Origin: JACDEA01 sp963742585
Lineage (GTDB): Bacteria; Actinomycetota; Acidimicrobiia; Acidimicrobiales; JACDEA01
DNA: 64,000 bases
Direction of reading: 5' to 3'
Assembly (NCBI GenBank): GCA_963742585.1
Contig: CAVUMI010000008.1
Location: forward strand, 1 to 64,000
Of the stretch, positions 46,887 through 55,203 are shown piece by piece (positions within the stretch are counted from its first letter, which is position 1; each line of letters begins with the position of its first letter). The position numbers and the translations under genes are program-made. The notes under the pieces were generated by a model. It was not told the DNA's origin and did not search any database. It saw only the letters and a list, made by a program, of their open reading frames with translations.

Positions 46887-47710
46887 AGCCGGCGGCGTTC
46901 GAATACCACGCGCCGACGACGGCGGCCGAGGCCGTCGGGCTGCTCGCCGAGTTGGGCGACGGGACCAAGGTCCTCGCCGGCGGGCAGAGCCTCGTGCCGA
47001 TCCTGGCCTTGCGCCTGGCGGCGTTCGATCACCTGATCGACATCGGCCGTATCGACGAGCTGCGGGGCATCGAACGGGTCGACGGTGGCGTCCGCATCGG
47101 CGCGATGACGACACAGGCGACGATTGAACACTCGACCGACGTTCCTCTCCTCACCCGGGCAACACCGTTCATTGGTCACTTTCAAATCCGCAACCGAGGA
47201 ACGGTCGGTGGCTCCATCGCCCACGCCGATCCCGCCGCCGAATATCCCGCTGTCGCCGTTGCCCTCGACGCCGAAATGGAAGTGCTCTCGAACAACGGTC
47301 CCCGTCTCGTCGCCGCGAGCGAGTTCTTCCAAGGCTTCTGGACCACCGCCGTCGGCCAAGACGAGTTGCTGACGTCGGTCACTTTCCCGGCGTGGGAAGG
47401 CACGTGCGGATTCGCCATCGAGGAGCTCGCCCGCCGTCACGGCGACTTCGCCATCGCCGGCGCCTGCGTTGGGGTCGGAGACGATCGCTGCGCGATCAGT
47501 CTTTTCGGCCTCGGTCCCACGCCGATCCGAGCCAGCGCCGCGGAAGACCTCGCCCTGGGCGGTGCCTCGGCCGAAGAGATCGGACGCGCTGCGGTCGCCG
47601 ATCTCGCGGGCATCCCGTCCGACATCCACGGCTCGGCCGACTACCGCCGCCACGTCGGCGCGGTGATGGTCCGGCGCGCCTGGGAGAAGGCGGTGGCCGA
47701 GCGTGGCTGA
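46883..47710 (+). CDS. Molybdenum hydroxylase FAD-binding (medium) subunit
   Basis: A 275-residue FAD subunit of PF00941/PF03450 type: FEYHAPTTAAEAVGLLAELG, the FAD-binding LAGGQSLVPILALR and RNRGTVGGSIAHADPAAEYP. It accepts electrons from the Fe-S subunit. ATG 46883 overlaps the large-subunit stop (ATGA). The C-terminus YRRHVGAVMVRRAWEKA matches the CO-dehydrogenase FAD-domain end. Confidence 0.93.
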   Translation: MKPAAFEYHAPTTAAEAVGLLAELGDGTKVLAGGQSLVPILALRLAAFDHLIDIGRIDELRGIERVDGGVRIGAMTTQATIEHSTDVPLLTRATPFIGHFQIRNRGTVGGSIAHADPAAEYPAVAVALDAEMEVLSNNGPRLVAASEFFQGFWTTAVGQDELLTSVTFPAWEGTCGFAIEELARRHGDFAIAGACVGVGDDRCAISLFGLGPTPIRASAAEDLALGGASAEEIGRAAVADLAGIPSDIHGSADYRRHVGAVMVRRAWEKAVAERG

Positions 47711-48182
47711 CATCGAACTCAGCGTCAACGGCTCAACTCGCCGCGCCACAGTCGAGCCCCGACTGACGCTCGCCGACTTCCTGCGCGAGCGCTGCGGCCT
47801 CACCGGCACGCACCTCGGTTGCGAGCACGGCGTGTGCGGTGCCTGCACCGTGCTGCTCGACGGCGAAGCGGTTCGATCCTGCCTCGTCTTCGCGGTTCAG
47901 GCCGACGGCGCGGAAATCACGACCATCGAAGGGCTAACGCCGTCCGACGGAACCCTCTCGCCCGTGCAGGCGGCATTCCGCGACAACCACGGCCTCCAGT
48001 GCGGCTTCTGCACGCCCGGCTTCGTGGTGTCGGTCACCGCGTTCCTGCGCGACAACCCGAATCCCACCGACGCGGAAATCCGCGACGGCTTGTCCGGCAA
48101 CCTGTGCCGGTGCACCGGATACCAGGGAATCCTCGCCGCGATCCGCGCCGCGGCTGAGTCGTCGGAGGCGCCGCACTCATAG
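47703..48182 (+). CDS. Molybdenum hydroxylase [2Fe-2S] (small) subunit
   Basis: A 159-residue subunit with two [2Fe-2S] clusters. The plant-ferredoxin-type cluster has GCEHGVCGACTVLLDG plus a downstream Cys; the helical-domain cluster has CGFCTPGF and NLCRCTGYQ. Start GTG 47703, overlapping the FAD subunit by 8 bp. It completes the L-M-S operon. Its stop is directly followed by the truncated HNH gene on the other strand. Confidence 0.94.
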   Translation: MADIELSVNGSTRRATVEPRLTLADFLRERCGLTGTHLGCEHGVCGACTVLLDGEAVRSCLVFAVQADGAEITTIEGLTPSDGTLSPVQAAFRDNHGLQCGFCTPGFVVSVTAFLRDNPNPTDAEIRDGLSGNLCRCTGYQGILAAIRAAAESSEAPHS

Positions 48183-48975
48183 ATCGAGCCAGTCGAGCAT
48201 CGTGATGTGGCTCCGGGCCCAGTCGATCCGGTGATCGCGCTGGAGCCGGGCCACCGCGTGACAGCCCAACGCCGCGCAGCTGGGATAGAGCCACTCCAGC
48301 GCGCTCTGCTGCTTGGCGGTGGGTCGCCGCCCGAAGTGGGCCACCCCGGTGAGCTGGGTGCCCTTGGTGATCACCGCGGCCACAAAGCCCCCAGCGGCAA
48401 TGGCCTCATCGACCGCCGAGGCCGCTACCGGGCCATAGCCCACCAGCTCCATGACCTCACCGCCGGTGGGATAGCCCCGGAGCCAGGCGGCCCAGTCGAT
48501 ACCGAAGATGACCTTGGGCCGGGCCGAGCCCTTGGCCGGCCCGGCCGTGCTCGTGGCCAGGGCCACCAGCGCCTCGGCTGCGTTGGCCTCGCGCGGCTCG
48601 CGCCGGCCCTCTCGATAGCCCGATGGAAGATCGCATCGGTGATCTCATCGAGGCGGGCCATGATCTGGGCGCCGACCTCGGGGTTGTTGCGCACGCGGAG
48701 GTTCCCACCGTCGGTATCGGTGAACGAACGCAGATAGCGACCGTCGTGCCGGTCTCGCGGGCCAGCAGGTGCGCGGCTGAGCGGTCGCCCTTACGCCGCC
48801 ACAACTCGGTCTCTGAGACCCGAGCGGCGAGCTTGGCCTTGAGCGCGCCGGCCATGTTCTCGATGGCCGCCGCGTCGCGCATGCCACAAAGCGCGTCGGC
48901 CGCGCTCACCGCCGAGGCGTCGAAGGCCTCGGCATAGCGCTGCACCACATCTCGGATCTCGGCAAGCCGCGCCAT
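48177..48975 (-). pseudogene. DUF222/HNH endonuclease (13E12-type) remnant
   Basis: The first 75 codons from 48975 read ADALCGMRDAAAIENMAGAL then WRRKGDRSAAHLLARETGTT, the start of the DUF222 domain. The frame then changes at least twice (RNNPEVGAQIMARLDEITDA in one frame, IFGIDWAAWLRGYPTGGEVM in another). The middle of DUF222 is missing. The HNH part ends at LQRDHRIDWARSH, short of the final Zn/catalytic His-x-x-Cys segment. Several frameshifts, a deletion and a truncated end make this a true pseudogene, unlike the single-base breaks elsewhere. Confidence 0.8.
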
Positions 48976-49061
48976 CAGCGGGCCTTTCGCTTGCTGCCGA
49001 CTACTCGGCTGCCGACTACGTAGGGGGAGGACTCACCCGAGAACTGCTTCCACCACTATAG

Positions 49062-49075
49062 CGAACAGGTGTTCG
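49062..49075. promoter_or_regulatory. Actinobacterial LexA (SOS) box
   Basis: CGAACAGGTGTTCG matches the CGAAC-N4-GTTCG consensus of actinobacterial LexA boxes and lies 87 bp upstream of the DUF222/HNH start. 13E12-type genes are known SOS targets in mycobacteria. Confidence 0.8.
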
Positions 49076-49112
49076 GTCCGTCAACTCACGCGAAATCGAG
49101 GAGATTTTCGAG

Positions 49113-49763
49113 CTACGCGTCGCCCGCCTGGCTCTGCTGCCACACGTCCTCGAGCACCTGCAACATGACCGCAGGAGGTTGGGCGCCGCCGACTGCAAGC
49201 CGACGATCGAACACGAAGAAGGGCACGCCCTGCACGCCCAACTCCATGGCCTCGGCTTGATCCTCGCGAACCGCCTGCGCGTGGTCGCGTGACTCGAGCA
49301 TGCGGCGGGCCTCGTCCACGTCGAGCCCCGCCTCGCCCGCCAGCTCAAGCACCGTTTGGCGGTCGCCAATCGGTTGGCCCTCGGTGAAGGTGGCGTGGAA
49401 TAGCCGCTCCTTCAGCTCGTTCTGCCGACCCAAACCCGCGGCGTGGTGCAGCAGCCGGTGCGCGTCGAATGTGTTGCCGGGCCGGGCGCTGTCGAACTTG
49501 AAGTCGATGCCCGCCTCGGCGCCGACACTGATGATGCGCGCCATCCGTGCCCGGGCCTCGCCGACGGGGATGCCGTACTTGCTGGCGATGCGCTCGACGT
49601 AGGAACCGGGCCGCACGGCCGGCGCGTTCGGGTCGAGCTCGTACGCCTTCCACTCGACCTCCACCTCGTCGGCGTGCGAGAACTGCGCCAGCGCCGTCTC
49701 CAGGTTGCGCTTGCCCACGTAGCACCACGGGCATATCACGTCGGACCAGATCTCGATCTTCAT
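49113..49763 (-). CDS. DsbA family oxidoreductase (FrnE-like)
   Basis: A 216-residue thioredoxin-fold protein with a redox motif Cys11-Pro-Trp-Cys14 (ICPWCYVGK) and cis-Pro loop GVQGVPFFVFDRRLAVGGAQ. FrnE/DsbA-like 2-hydroxychromene-2-carboxylate isomerase relatives share this architecture, but the CPWC pair supports a thiol-disulfide role. No signal peptide, so it is cytoplasmic. Its ATG (49763) overlaps the LLM stop (ATGA). It is the last gene of a long minus-strand run. Confidence 0.9.
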   Translation of the reverse strand: MKIEIWSDVICPWCYVGKRNLETALAQFSHADEVEVEWKAYELDPNAPAVRPGSYVERIASKYGIPVGEARARMARIISVGAEAGIDFKFDSARPGNTFDAHRLLHHAAGLGRQNELKERLFHATFTEGQPIGDRQTVLELAGEAGLDVDEARRMLESRDHAQAVREDQAEAMELGVQGVPFFVFDRRLAVGGAQPPAVMLQVLEDVWQQSQAGDA

Positions 49764-50740
49764 CCGACGGCTGGCATGACCTTGTCGGTCACCACGCGTA
49801 GGTAACGCCACGCGACCTCAGGAGGAAGCCCACCGACGAGGGGCTGGAGCGGAAGCGGCACGCCGGCGCGGATCATCTCGACAGCTTCGTCGGTGGCGAT
49901 GATGCGATGCGTTCGGTTCTCGGCGCGCAGCTCGTCCGCGGTCTTCGCGGTGGAGACGCTCGCAGTGTGGGTGTCGTCCGGGTTGATGGCGGCGTAGGCG
50001 AGTACGTCATGCATGAGGTGCGGCCCGAGCTCGTCCCAGGCCTTGTCGATGTCGACGTCGTCGGCGACGAAGACCGTCGTGGCCATGTCGAGCGGCGGGA
50101 TCATGCAGAACCCGGGTTCGTGACCGTGCGCCCGCGCCGACTCCGCATACACGTCGGCGAGCGACGGATCGCCGCCCTGGGCGAAGAAGTCGAGGCCGAA
50201 ACGGCCCGCCCGCTTGGCCGCGGCGACACTGCCGCCGCCCCACGAGAGACGCGGCCCGCCCGGCGTTACCGGCGCGGGTGTCACGTGGATGCGGCGTCCC
50301 TCATGTTCGAACGGCTCGCCGGCCTTGGCCCGCAACAGCAACTCCAGATGCGATTCGGCGATGGCGCCGCGCCGGTGGAAGTCGACGCCGTGGTGCTCGT
50401 ACTCCTCGGGCCGGTACCCGACGGCCATCGTGTAGCTGACCCGCCCGCCGCTGATGATGTCGAGCACCACCATGTCCTCGGCGAGGCGGATCGGGTCATA
50501 CAGCGGGAGCACGACCACCGCAGTCATGATCGGCATCGTGGTCGTGCGGGCTGCCATCGCCGTCGCCAGCACGAGCGGCGAGGGCAAGTACCCGTCCTCC
50601 ATTGTGTGGTGCTCGCAGACCACCGCCATCAACGCGCCGCGGCTCTCGCACCAGGTCGCCATCTCGAACGCGGCGGCGTAGAGCTCGGCGGTCGACGCGC
50701 CGAACGTGGGCGCCCGCATGTCGAAGCGCAGGAGGTACAT
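49760..50740 (-). CDS. LLM class oxidoreductase
   Basis: A 326-residue luciferase-like protein: YLLRFDMRAPTFGASTAELY, ALMAVVCEHHTMEDGYLPSP, LYDPIRLAEDMVVLDIISGG and VGYRPEEYEHHGVDFHRRGA. The EHH motif and RLAEDMVVLD are typical of the FMN/F420 LLM subgroup. It starts four bases after the MarR stop, so both are in one transcript; the MarR is likely the local regulator. Confidence 0.9.
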   Translation of the reverse strand: MYLLRFDMRAPTFGASTAELYAAAFEMATWCESRGALMAVVCEHHTMEDGYLPSPLVLATAMAARTTTMPIMTAVVVLPLYDPIRLAEDMVVLDIISGGRVSYTMAVGYRPEEYEHHGVDFHRRGAIAESHLELLLRAKAGEPFEHEGRRIHVTPAPVTPGGPRLSWGGGSVAAAKRAGRFGLDFFAQGGDPSLADVYAESARAHGHEPGFCMIPPLDMATTVFVADDVDIDKAWDELGPHLMHDVLAYAAINPDDTHTASVSTAKTADELRAENRTHRIIATDEAVEMIRAGVPLPLQPLVGGLPPEVAWRYLRVVTDKVMPAVG

Positions 50741-50744
50741 GGTG

Positions 50745-51266
50745 CTAGGACTCCTCGCGCCGGGGGATGCCGACCAAGTCGCCCGCACCGGCGCGGATCT
50801 TGCCGAGGAGCGCCACGAGCTGCGCGCGCTCGTCGTCGGACAAGCCGACCGCGCCGAAGAGCTTCACGTTGAGTTCGGCGACAGCGCGCTCGAAGAGCTT
50901 GCGGCCCTTGGGTGTTATCTCGGCGAGCGTGGCGCGCGCATCCTGCGGGTGGTCGACGCGGCGGCACAACCCCACTGCCTCGAGGCGGTCGATGGCGTTG
51001 GTCACCGTCGCCGGCGTGATCCAGAGGCGGTCGCCGAGCTTGCCCAGGGTCAGTGGTCCGGTCCAGTGCAGCATGCCGAGGACCTGGTAACGGGCGAACG
51101 TGAGGCCGAGCGGCCGCAGGATCTCAGTGGCCTGCTCCATCAGGATCTGATCCGCCCGCATGATCGACACCACGGCGGCCATCCCGCCGGCGATGTCGCC
51201 CCACCCCTGCTCGGTCCAGACCTGCCGCGCCCCTTCGACGGGGTCGTAGTTCAGCGGTCGACTCAC
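50745..51266 (-). CDS. MarR family transcriptional regulator
   Basis: A 173-residue winged-helix regulator: RPLGLTFARYQVLGMLHWTG, TLGKLGDRLWITPATVTNAI (recognition helix), then the wing RRVDHPQDARATLAEITPKG. The start GTG 51266 overlaps the CoA-transferase stop (GTGA). Being inside a catabolic operon it probably senses an aromatic or CoA-linked intermediate. The operator cannot be placed because there is no free intergenic DNA upstream. Confidence 0.92.
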   Translation of the reverse strand: MSRPLNYDPVEGARQVWTEQGWGDIAGGMAAVVSIMRADQILMEQATEILRPLGLTFARYQVLGMLHWTGPLTLGKLGDRLWITPATVTNAIDRLEAVGLCRRVDHPQDARATLAEITPKGRKLFERAVAELNVKLFGAVGLSDDERAQLVALLGKIRAGAGDLVGIPRREES

Positions 51267-53173
51267 CGTGCTGGCTCCCGGCCGATGACGCCGTCGGCTT
51301 CGAGCGTGGCGATGTCGTCGTCGGACAGTCCGAGCTCGCGCAGGACTTCGTTGTTGTGCTCGCCCAGCAACGGCGCGTGGCGGGCGTGGAACCGCTCCGG
51401 CCCGCCCGAGAACCGCATCGGCAGCGTGCTGTAGCGCGCCGGGCCCGCGACCGGATGGTCGACTTCTTCGAAGAAGCGGCGGAACTGAAGCTGCGGCAGC
51501 TCGGGCTGCTCGTGCGGCTGCATCACCTTGGCGACGGGCAGGCCGGCTTCCCACAGGCACTTGACGATCTCATCGCTGCTGCGTTCACCGCACCACTTCG
51601 CGATGGATTCGTCGCTGTCGTCGCCGACCACATCCACCAAGGCTTGGCGTTGCTCTTCGGTCGCAGCGGCCACCGCGACCCAATCGTCGTCACCGTCCGC
51701 GCTGCGGTGGAGATTCTGCGGCATGCCGTCCGGCGAGCGGTTACCGGTGCGTTCCAAAAGCCGGCCGTTCCTCGAGTACTCGACGATCTGCTCGGCGGCG
51801 ATGTTGAGGGCGGCGTCCACCATCGCTGCCTCCACCATCACGCCCTCGCCGGTTCGCCGCCTGCCCTCCAGCGCGATGAGCAACCCCGACAGCGCGTGCA
51901 AACCGGCGTTGGCGTCGCCCACGCAGTAGGGCGACAGCGGGTTCTGGTCCGGATACCCGGTCATCCACGTGAGCCCGGCGGCGTCCTCGATCACAAAGGC
52001 GAACGCCGGCTTGTCGCGCCACGGCCCGTCGAGACCGAACCCGGGCATGCGAACCATCACGAGGTCGGGGCGGATGGCACGCACGGTGTCGTCGTCGAGC
52101 CCGATCTGTTCGAGGACGCGCGGCGTGTAGTTCTCGACCAGCACATCGCACGTCGCGAGGAGCTCGCGCAACAGCTCCTTGCCCCGGTCGGTAGTGAGGT
52201 CGAGCGTGACGCTCTTCTTGTTGGTGTTCAGGCCGGCGAAGATGCCGGACTGCTCCCACCAGTTCGGTTCGCTGAACTTCAACCCGGCGAGCGCCCGGGT
52301 GCCGTCGGGCCGCTTGGTCGACTCGATGTGGATGACCTCGGCACCGAGCATGCCGAGGATGTGCGTCACCAGCGGACCGGCCCAGAACGCCGTGAGGTCC
52401 AACACCCGCAGATCCTCGATTCTCGAGGCAGGCGACCCCGAACTCCGGGGTGGACTGCCTCGAGATTGCGAGAAGCGATAGGGCGGGCCAGGCGCGCCGT
52501 CAACGATCGAGCCCCGGGCGACGAAGTGGTCGGTCTCTGGGATGGTGGCGCCGTTGCCGATCGGTGCGTGTGGGATGCGGAACGCGTCGGCCAGTTCGAG
52601 GACCTCGGCGGTGGTGTGCGCCGCCATCCACTCGGCAATCTCCGGCGCCAGGTGCGCGTGGTTGCCGACAAGCGAACGGTCCTCGGTCCACTCGGGACGG
52701 CCGATCATGGCGCAGAAGTCGAACCACTGCTGGCCGGTGCCGGTGCCGACGCCGACGATCCCATCGCTCGTCGTCTCGACGCCCGGGGTGATCATCGACC
52801 GACCCTTGCGCATGGGCCGCCCGACCATGTCGAAGTAGGTCACCGGGTAGTAGGTCAGACAGAGCGCGAGCACTTCGAGCATCGACACGTCGACGAGGTC
52901 GCCGGGCTTGGCAACCATCGCCCCGATCGCCGCGTACACGCCGGTCAGGTACTCCCCCACGTTGCCGCCGACGTAGACCGGCGCGCGATCGGGCGATCCC
53001 CGGCCCAGCCCGACGATGCCACCCGACCACGCCTGCAACGTGAACTCGGTCGCCGGCTTGTCAGCCCACGGTCCTTCCAAGCCGAACGGCGTGATCGATA
53101 CGACGACATCGCGATCGAACCCGGCGTCGTTCAGCAGCTTGTCGCAATACCGGCGGGCGATGTCGCCTATCAC
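51263..53173 (-). CDS. CaiB/BaiF CoA-transferase family III, two-domain, N-terminally truncated
   Basis: A class III CoA-transferase with two tandem copies of the domain (636 residues; two-domain forms are usually near 780). The second copy is complete: LRVLDLTAFWAGPLVTHILG, LNTNKKSVTLDLTT, VLVENYTPRV and the catalytic Asp segment GDANAGLHALSG. The first copy begins only at about its residue 95 (VVVSITPFGLEGPWADKPAT). The reading frame continues upstream without a start, in the same frame as the enoyl-CoA hydratase that precedes it, up to that gene's stop in a 33-bp repeat. The 5' end is taken as GTG 53173. A 45-nt palindromic segment encodes the interdomain linker. Confidence 0.88.
   Translation of the reverse strand: MIGDIARRYCDKLLNDAGFDRDVVVSITPFGLEGPWADKPATEFTLQAWSGGIVGLGRGSPDRAPVYVGGNVGEYLTGVYAAIGAMVAKPGDLVDVSMLEVLALCLTYYPVTYFDMVGRPMRKGRSMITPGVETTSDGIVGVGTGTGQQWFDFCAMIGRPEWTEDRSLVGNHAHLAPEIAEWMAAHTTAEVLELADAFRIPHAPIGNGATIPETDHFVARGSIVDGAPGPPYRFSQSRGSPPRSSGSPASRIEDLRVLDLTAFWAGPLVTHILGMLGAEVIHIESTKRPDGTRALAGLKFSEPNWWEQSGIFAGLNTNKKSVTLDLTTDRGKELLRELLATCDVLVENYTPRVLEQIGLDDDTVRAIRPDLVMVRMPGFGLDGPWRDKPAFAFVIEDAAGLTWMTGYPDQNPLSPYCVGDANAGLHALSGLLIALEGRRRTGEGVMVEAAMVDAALNIAAEQIVEYSRNGRLLERTGNRSPDGMPQNLHRSADGDDDWVAVAAATEEQRQALVDVVGDDSDESIAKWCGERSSDEIVKCLWEAGLPVAKVMQPHEQPELPQLQFRRFFEEVDHPVAGPARYSTLPMRFSGGPERFHARHAPLLGEHNNEVLRELGLSDDDIATLEADGVIGREPAR
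52421..52465. repeat. Palindromic element in the CoA-transferase interdomain linker
   Basis: Perfect 11-bp arms TCTCGAGGCAG / CTGCCTCGAGA enclose a second 6-bp pair ACCCCG / CGGGGT. It is translated in frame as part of a Ser/Arg/Gly/Pro-rich linker between the two CoA-transferase domains. No second copy was noticed in the window. Confidence 0.55.
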
Positions 53174-53188
53174 GTGGCCTCTATCCCC

Positions 53189-53221
53189 CGATCGCCTTCC
53201 GAGTCCGCCTCCGGCTCACTC
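53189..53221 (+). repeat. Dispersed 33-bp repeat, copy 3
   Basis: Ends CGCCTCCGGCTCACTC. It contains the stop of the enoyl-CoA hydratase gene (53216) and lies where the 5' part of the CoA-transferase gene is missing. Confidence 0.65.
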
Positions 53222-54217
53222 TGATGCGCGGCCCTTCTTGCTGAGGCGCCACTCGGGCGGGAAGCGGCTGTCGAAGTCCTTCACCGCGTCGGACAAGCCT
53301 CTGTCGATCGCCTCGTTGGTGGACATCTCGGCTGGTCCTTGGCGCGTCTCCGGCACGACGTCCGGCTTTCCGTAGCCGGTCAACGACTCGAGGATGCCGC
53401 TCAGCAGGCTTCCCATGTACTCGCCCTGGTGCTGTTTCATGATCTCGAAGAAGATCTTCTGCATGAAGATGACGTCGGTCGAGCGGTTCTCCGCGCAGGC
53501 CATGGCGTACTTCTGGACCTCGGCCTCGAGCTGGTCCCGAGGCACGATGCTGTTCACGAAGCCGCACTCGGCCATCTCTGCCGCGGTGAACGGTCGTCCG
53601 GTGAAGACCATCTCCTGGAACTTCCGGATGCCCATCATCGTCGCCCACCACCACATGCGCGGCGCGGCGCCCGCGTAGCGGAAGGCGGCGTGGCCGAACA
53701 GCGCGTCGTCCGACGCGATCACGAGATCGGCGTCGCCCGCTTGGTAGAAGTGCCAGCCGTAGACATAGCCCTTGGCCTCGACGATCGAGATCTTCTTGAA
53801 CTCCTGGAGGGTGCGGCAGCCGCCGCGCGGATCGGTGAACCACTGCGTCGTCGTGGCGCCGTGGCGGAAGTTGCGGGTCGGCGGATACTTCACGTCGGCG
53901 TCCTCGAGGCCGACTTCGCGTAGCAGCCCGTCCTCGGAGCGAACCGCTTCCATGAATTCGGGAAGGTCCTGACCGGTGCCGAAGTCGTCGCCCTCGCCCC
54001 GGATCACGAGCACCTTCACGTCGTCGTCGATGTTGGCCTGGTGCAGCAGGTCGGCGTAGCGCAGCCGCATCCCGATGGTCGGCGCGTTGAGACGGTCGGG
54101 TCGGTTCAGCGTGATCGTGGCGATCTTGGTGCTCCGGTCCTTCTCGTAGAGGACCCAGTCCTCGTCCTGGCTCTGTGTCGCCTTATCGCCGGCCGGCTCC
54201 GCCTCTGGCTCACTCAT
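53216..54217 (-). CDS. Enoyl-CoA hydratase/isomerase family protein
   Basis: A 333-residue crotonase-fold protein, longer than usual (about 260). NRPDRLNAPTIGMRLRYADL, the oxyanion loop LVIRGEGDDFGTGQDL, IVEAKGYVYGWHFYQAGDAD and DDALFGHAAFRYAGAAPRMW identify it, though the usual acidic catalytic pair is not obvious. Start and stop both lie in 33-bp repeat copies (54183-54215 and 53189-53221). The N-terminal residues SEPEAEPAGDK come from the repeat. ATG 54217 overlaps the upstream M24 stop (ATGA). Confidence 0.86.
   Translation of the reverse strand: MSEPEAEPAGDKATQSQDEDWVLYEKDRSTKIATITLNRPDRLNAPTIGMRLRYADLLHQANIDDDVKVLVIRGEGDDFGTGQDLPEFMEAVRSEDGLLREVGLEDADVKYPPTRNFRHGATTTQWFTDPRGGCRTLQEFKKISIVEAKGYVYGWHFYQAGDADLVIASDDALFGHAAFRYAGAAPRMWWWATMMGIRKFQEMVFTGRPFTAAEMAECGFVNSIVPRDQLEAEVQKYAMACAENRSTDVIFMQKIFFEIMKQHQGEYMGSLLSGILESLTGYGKPDVVPETRQGPAEMSTNEAIDRGLSDAVKDFDSRFPPEWRLSKKGRASE
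54183..54215 (+). repeat. Dispersed 33-bp repeat, copy 4
   Basis: Ends CCGGCTCCGCCTCTGGCTCA plus CTC. On the minus strand it encodes residues 2-11 of the enoyl-CoA hydratase (SEPEAEPAGD). Confidence 0.6.
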
Positions 54218-55203
54218 GTATCGGCTCCTATCACCACGGTCTCGGTCGCCACGGCGCCGTCAACGGAAGCGGTCACCGCGATCACGACGCCCGGGTCCAA
54301 CTGTTCCGTCGCCGCCGTCTCCGGCAGGTCGCGCACAATCACCGGATCGTCGAACCCGAGGCCGAGCCCGCGGGCTACGGGTTCCACCGGCAGCTCCACG
54401 CCGGCCGCCGCGTACGCGTCGAGCAGCGCGCTCCCGCTGGCGCCGGCCCGACATGCATCAAGTAGCCGGGCCAGCAACGCATCGCATGTCGGATCAGCGG
54501 GCACGGTGCGACCAACCTCACCCGCGTAGCCGTCCGCCACAACGCCGGCGCGGAACACGATGCGGTCACCGCGGATGCGGGCGACGTCCTGTCGCGATGG
54601 CGTGGTAACCCCCCGCGTGGCCATGGCGTCCATGAACGCCGCCGTCAGCTGCTGCTCGCCCACTCCCGGTCGGATCTCGGCGATGGCGGCGTCGAGACAC
54701 GCTTCGGCGATGCGGACGGCGTTGCGGATCGCTGCGATTTCCTCGGCGGTCTTGACGCGACGCGCGTCTCGCAACGCGGCGGATGCATCAACGATCTCGG
54801 CATTCGGGAACGCCATCGGGAGGAGCTGGGCGAACAGCGGGGACATGGCGTCGGTGCCCACCCGGCGGGGGTCGGCCTCGGCCGCGATCCGCTTGAGGAC
54901 GTCGACATAGTTCATCGGGTTCCAGGTGATGCCGAAGAGGTGGTCGCGCGGGATCTCCTCGGGCACGCCTTCGTCCCATGTGCTGAGCAGGTAGATGTCA
55001 CCGGTCTCCCGCACGGCGACGCAGCCGGGACCGAACGGGCGCGTGCCCGCGTTCCACAGCATGGGCACACCCGACACGTAACGCATGTTGGCCACCCGCC
55101 CGAGGACGAGGACGTCGAGATCGTGCGCGTCCATCGCCGCGAACGCCCGCTCCCGGCGGCCGTACCGGAGGGCCGTGTCGTCGGGAAGCGTCTCAGTCGG
55201 CAC
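54214..55203 (-). CDS. M24 (pita-bread fold) protein lacking metal ligands, creatinase-like
   Basis: A 329-residue protein with an N-terminal creatinase domain (AHDLDVLVLGRVANMRYVSG) and C-terminal M24 fold (KTAEEIAAIRNAVRIAEACL). The five metal ligands of M24 peptidases are largely absent: the second Asp is Glu in AGEVGRTV, and the conserved GHGLGL reads RGLGLGF without the His. It may act like creatinase, whose fold is non-metallo, or be a partner of the next gene's metal-containing homolog. GTG 55203 overlaps the upstream gene by 11 bp. Confidence 0.8.
   Translation of the reverse strand: MPTETLPDDTALRYGRRERAFAAMDAHDLDVLVLGRVANMRYVSGVPMLWNAGTRPFGPGCVAVRETGDIYLLSTWDEGVPEEIPRDHLFGITWNPMNYVDVLKRIAAEADPRRVGTDAMSPLFAQLLPMAFPNAEIVDASAALRDARRVKTAEEIAAIRNAVRIAEACLDAAIAEIRPGVGEQQLTAAFMDAMATRGVTTPSRQDVARIRGDRIVFRAGVVADGYAGEVGRTVPADPTCDALLARLLDACRAGASGSALLDAYAAAGVELPVEPVARGLGLGFDDPVIVRDLPETAATEQLDPGVVIAVTASVDGAVATETVVIGADT

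Noticed and set aside
49000..49020. Short direct repeat of GCCGACTAC near the HNH remnant
   Set aside because: Only two imperfectly spaced 9-mers and no further copies; too weak to call a repeat array or attachment site.
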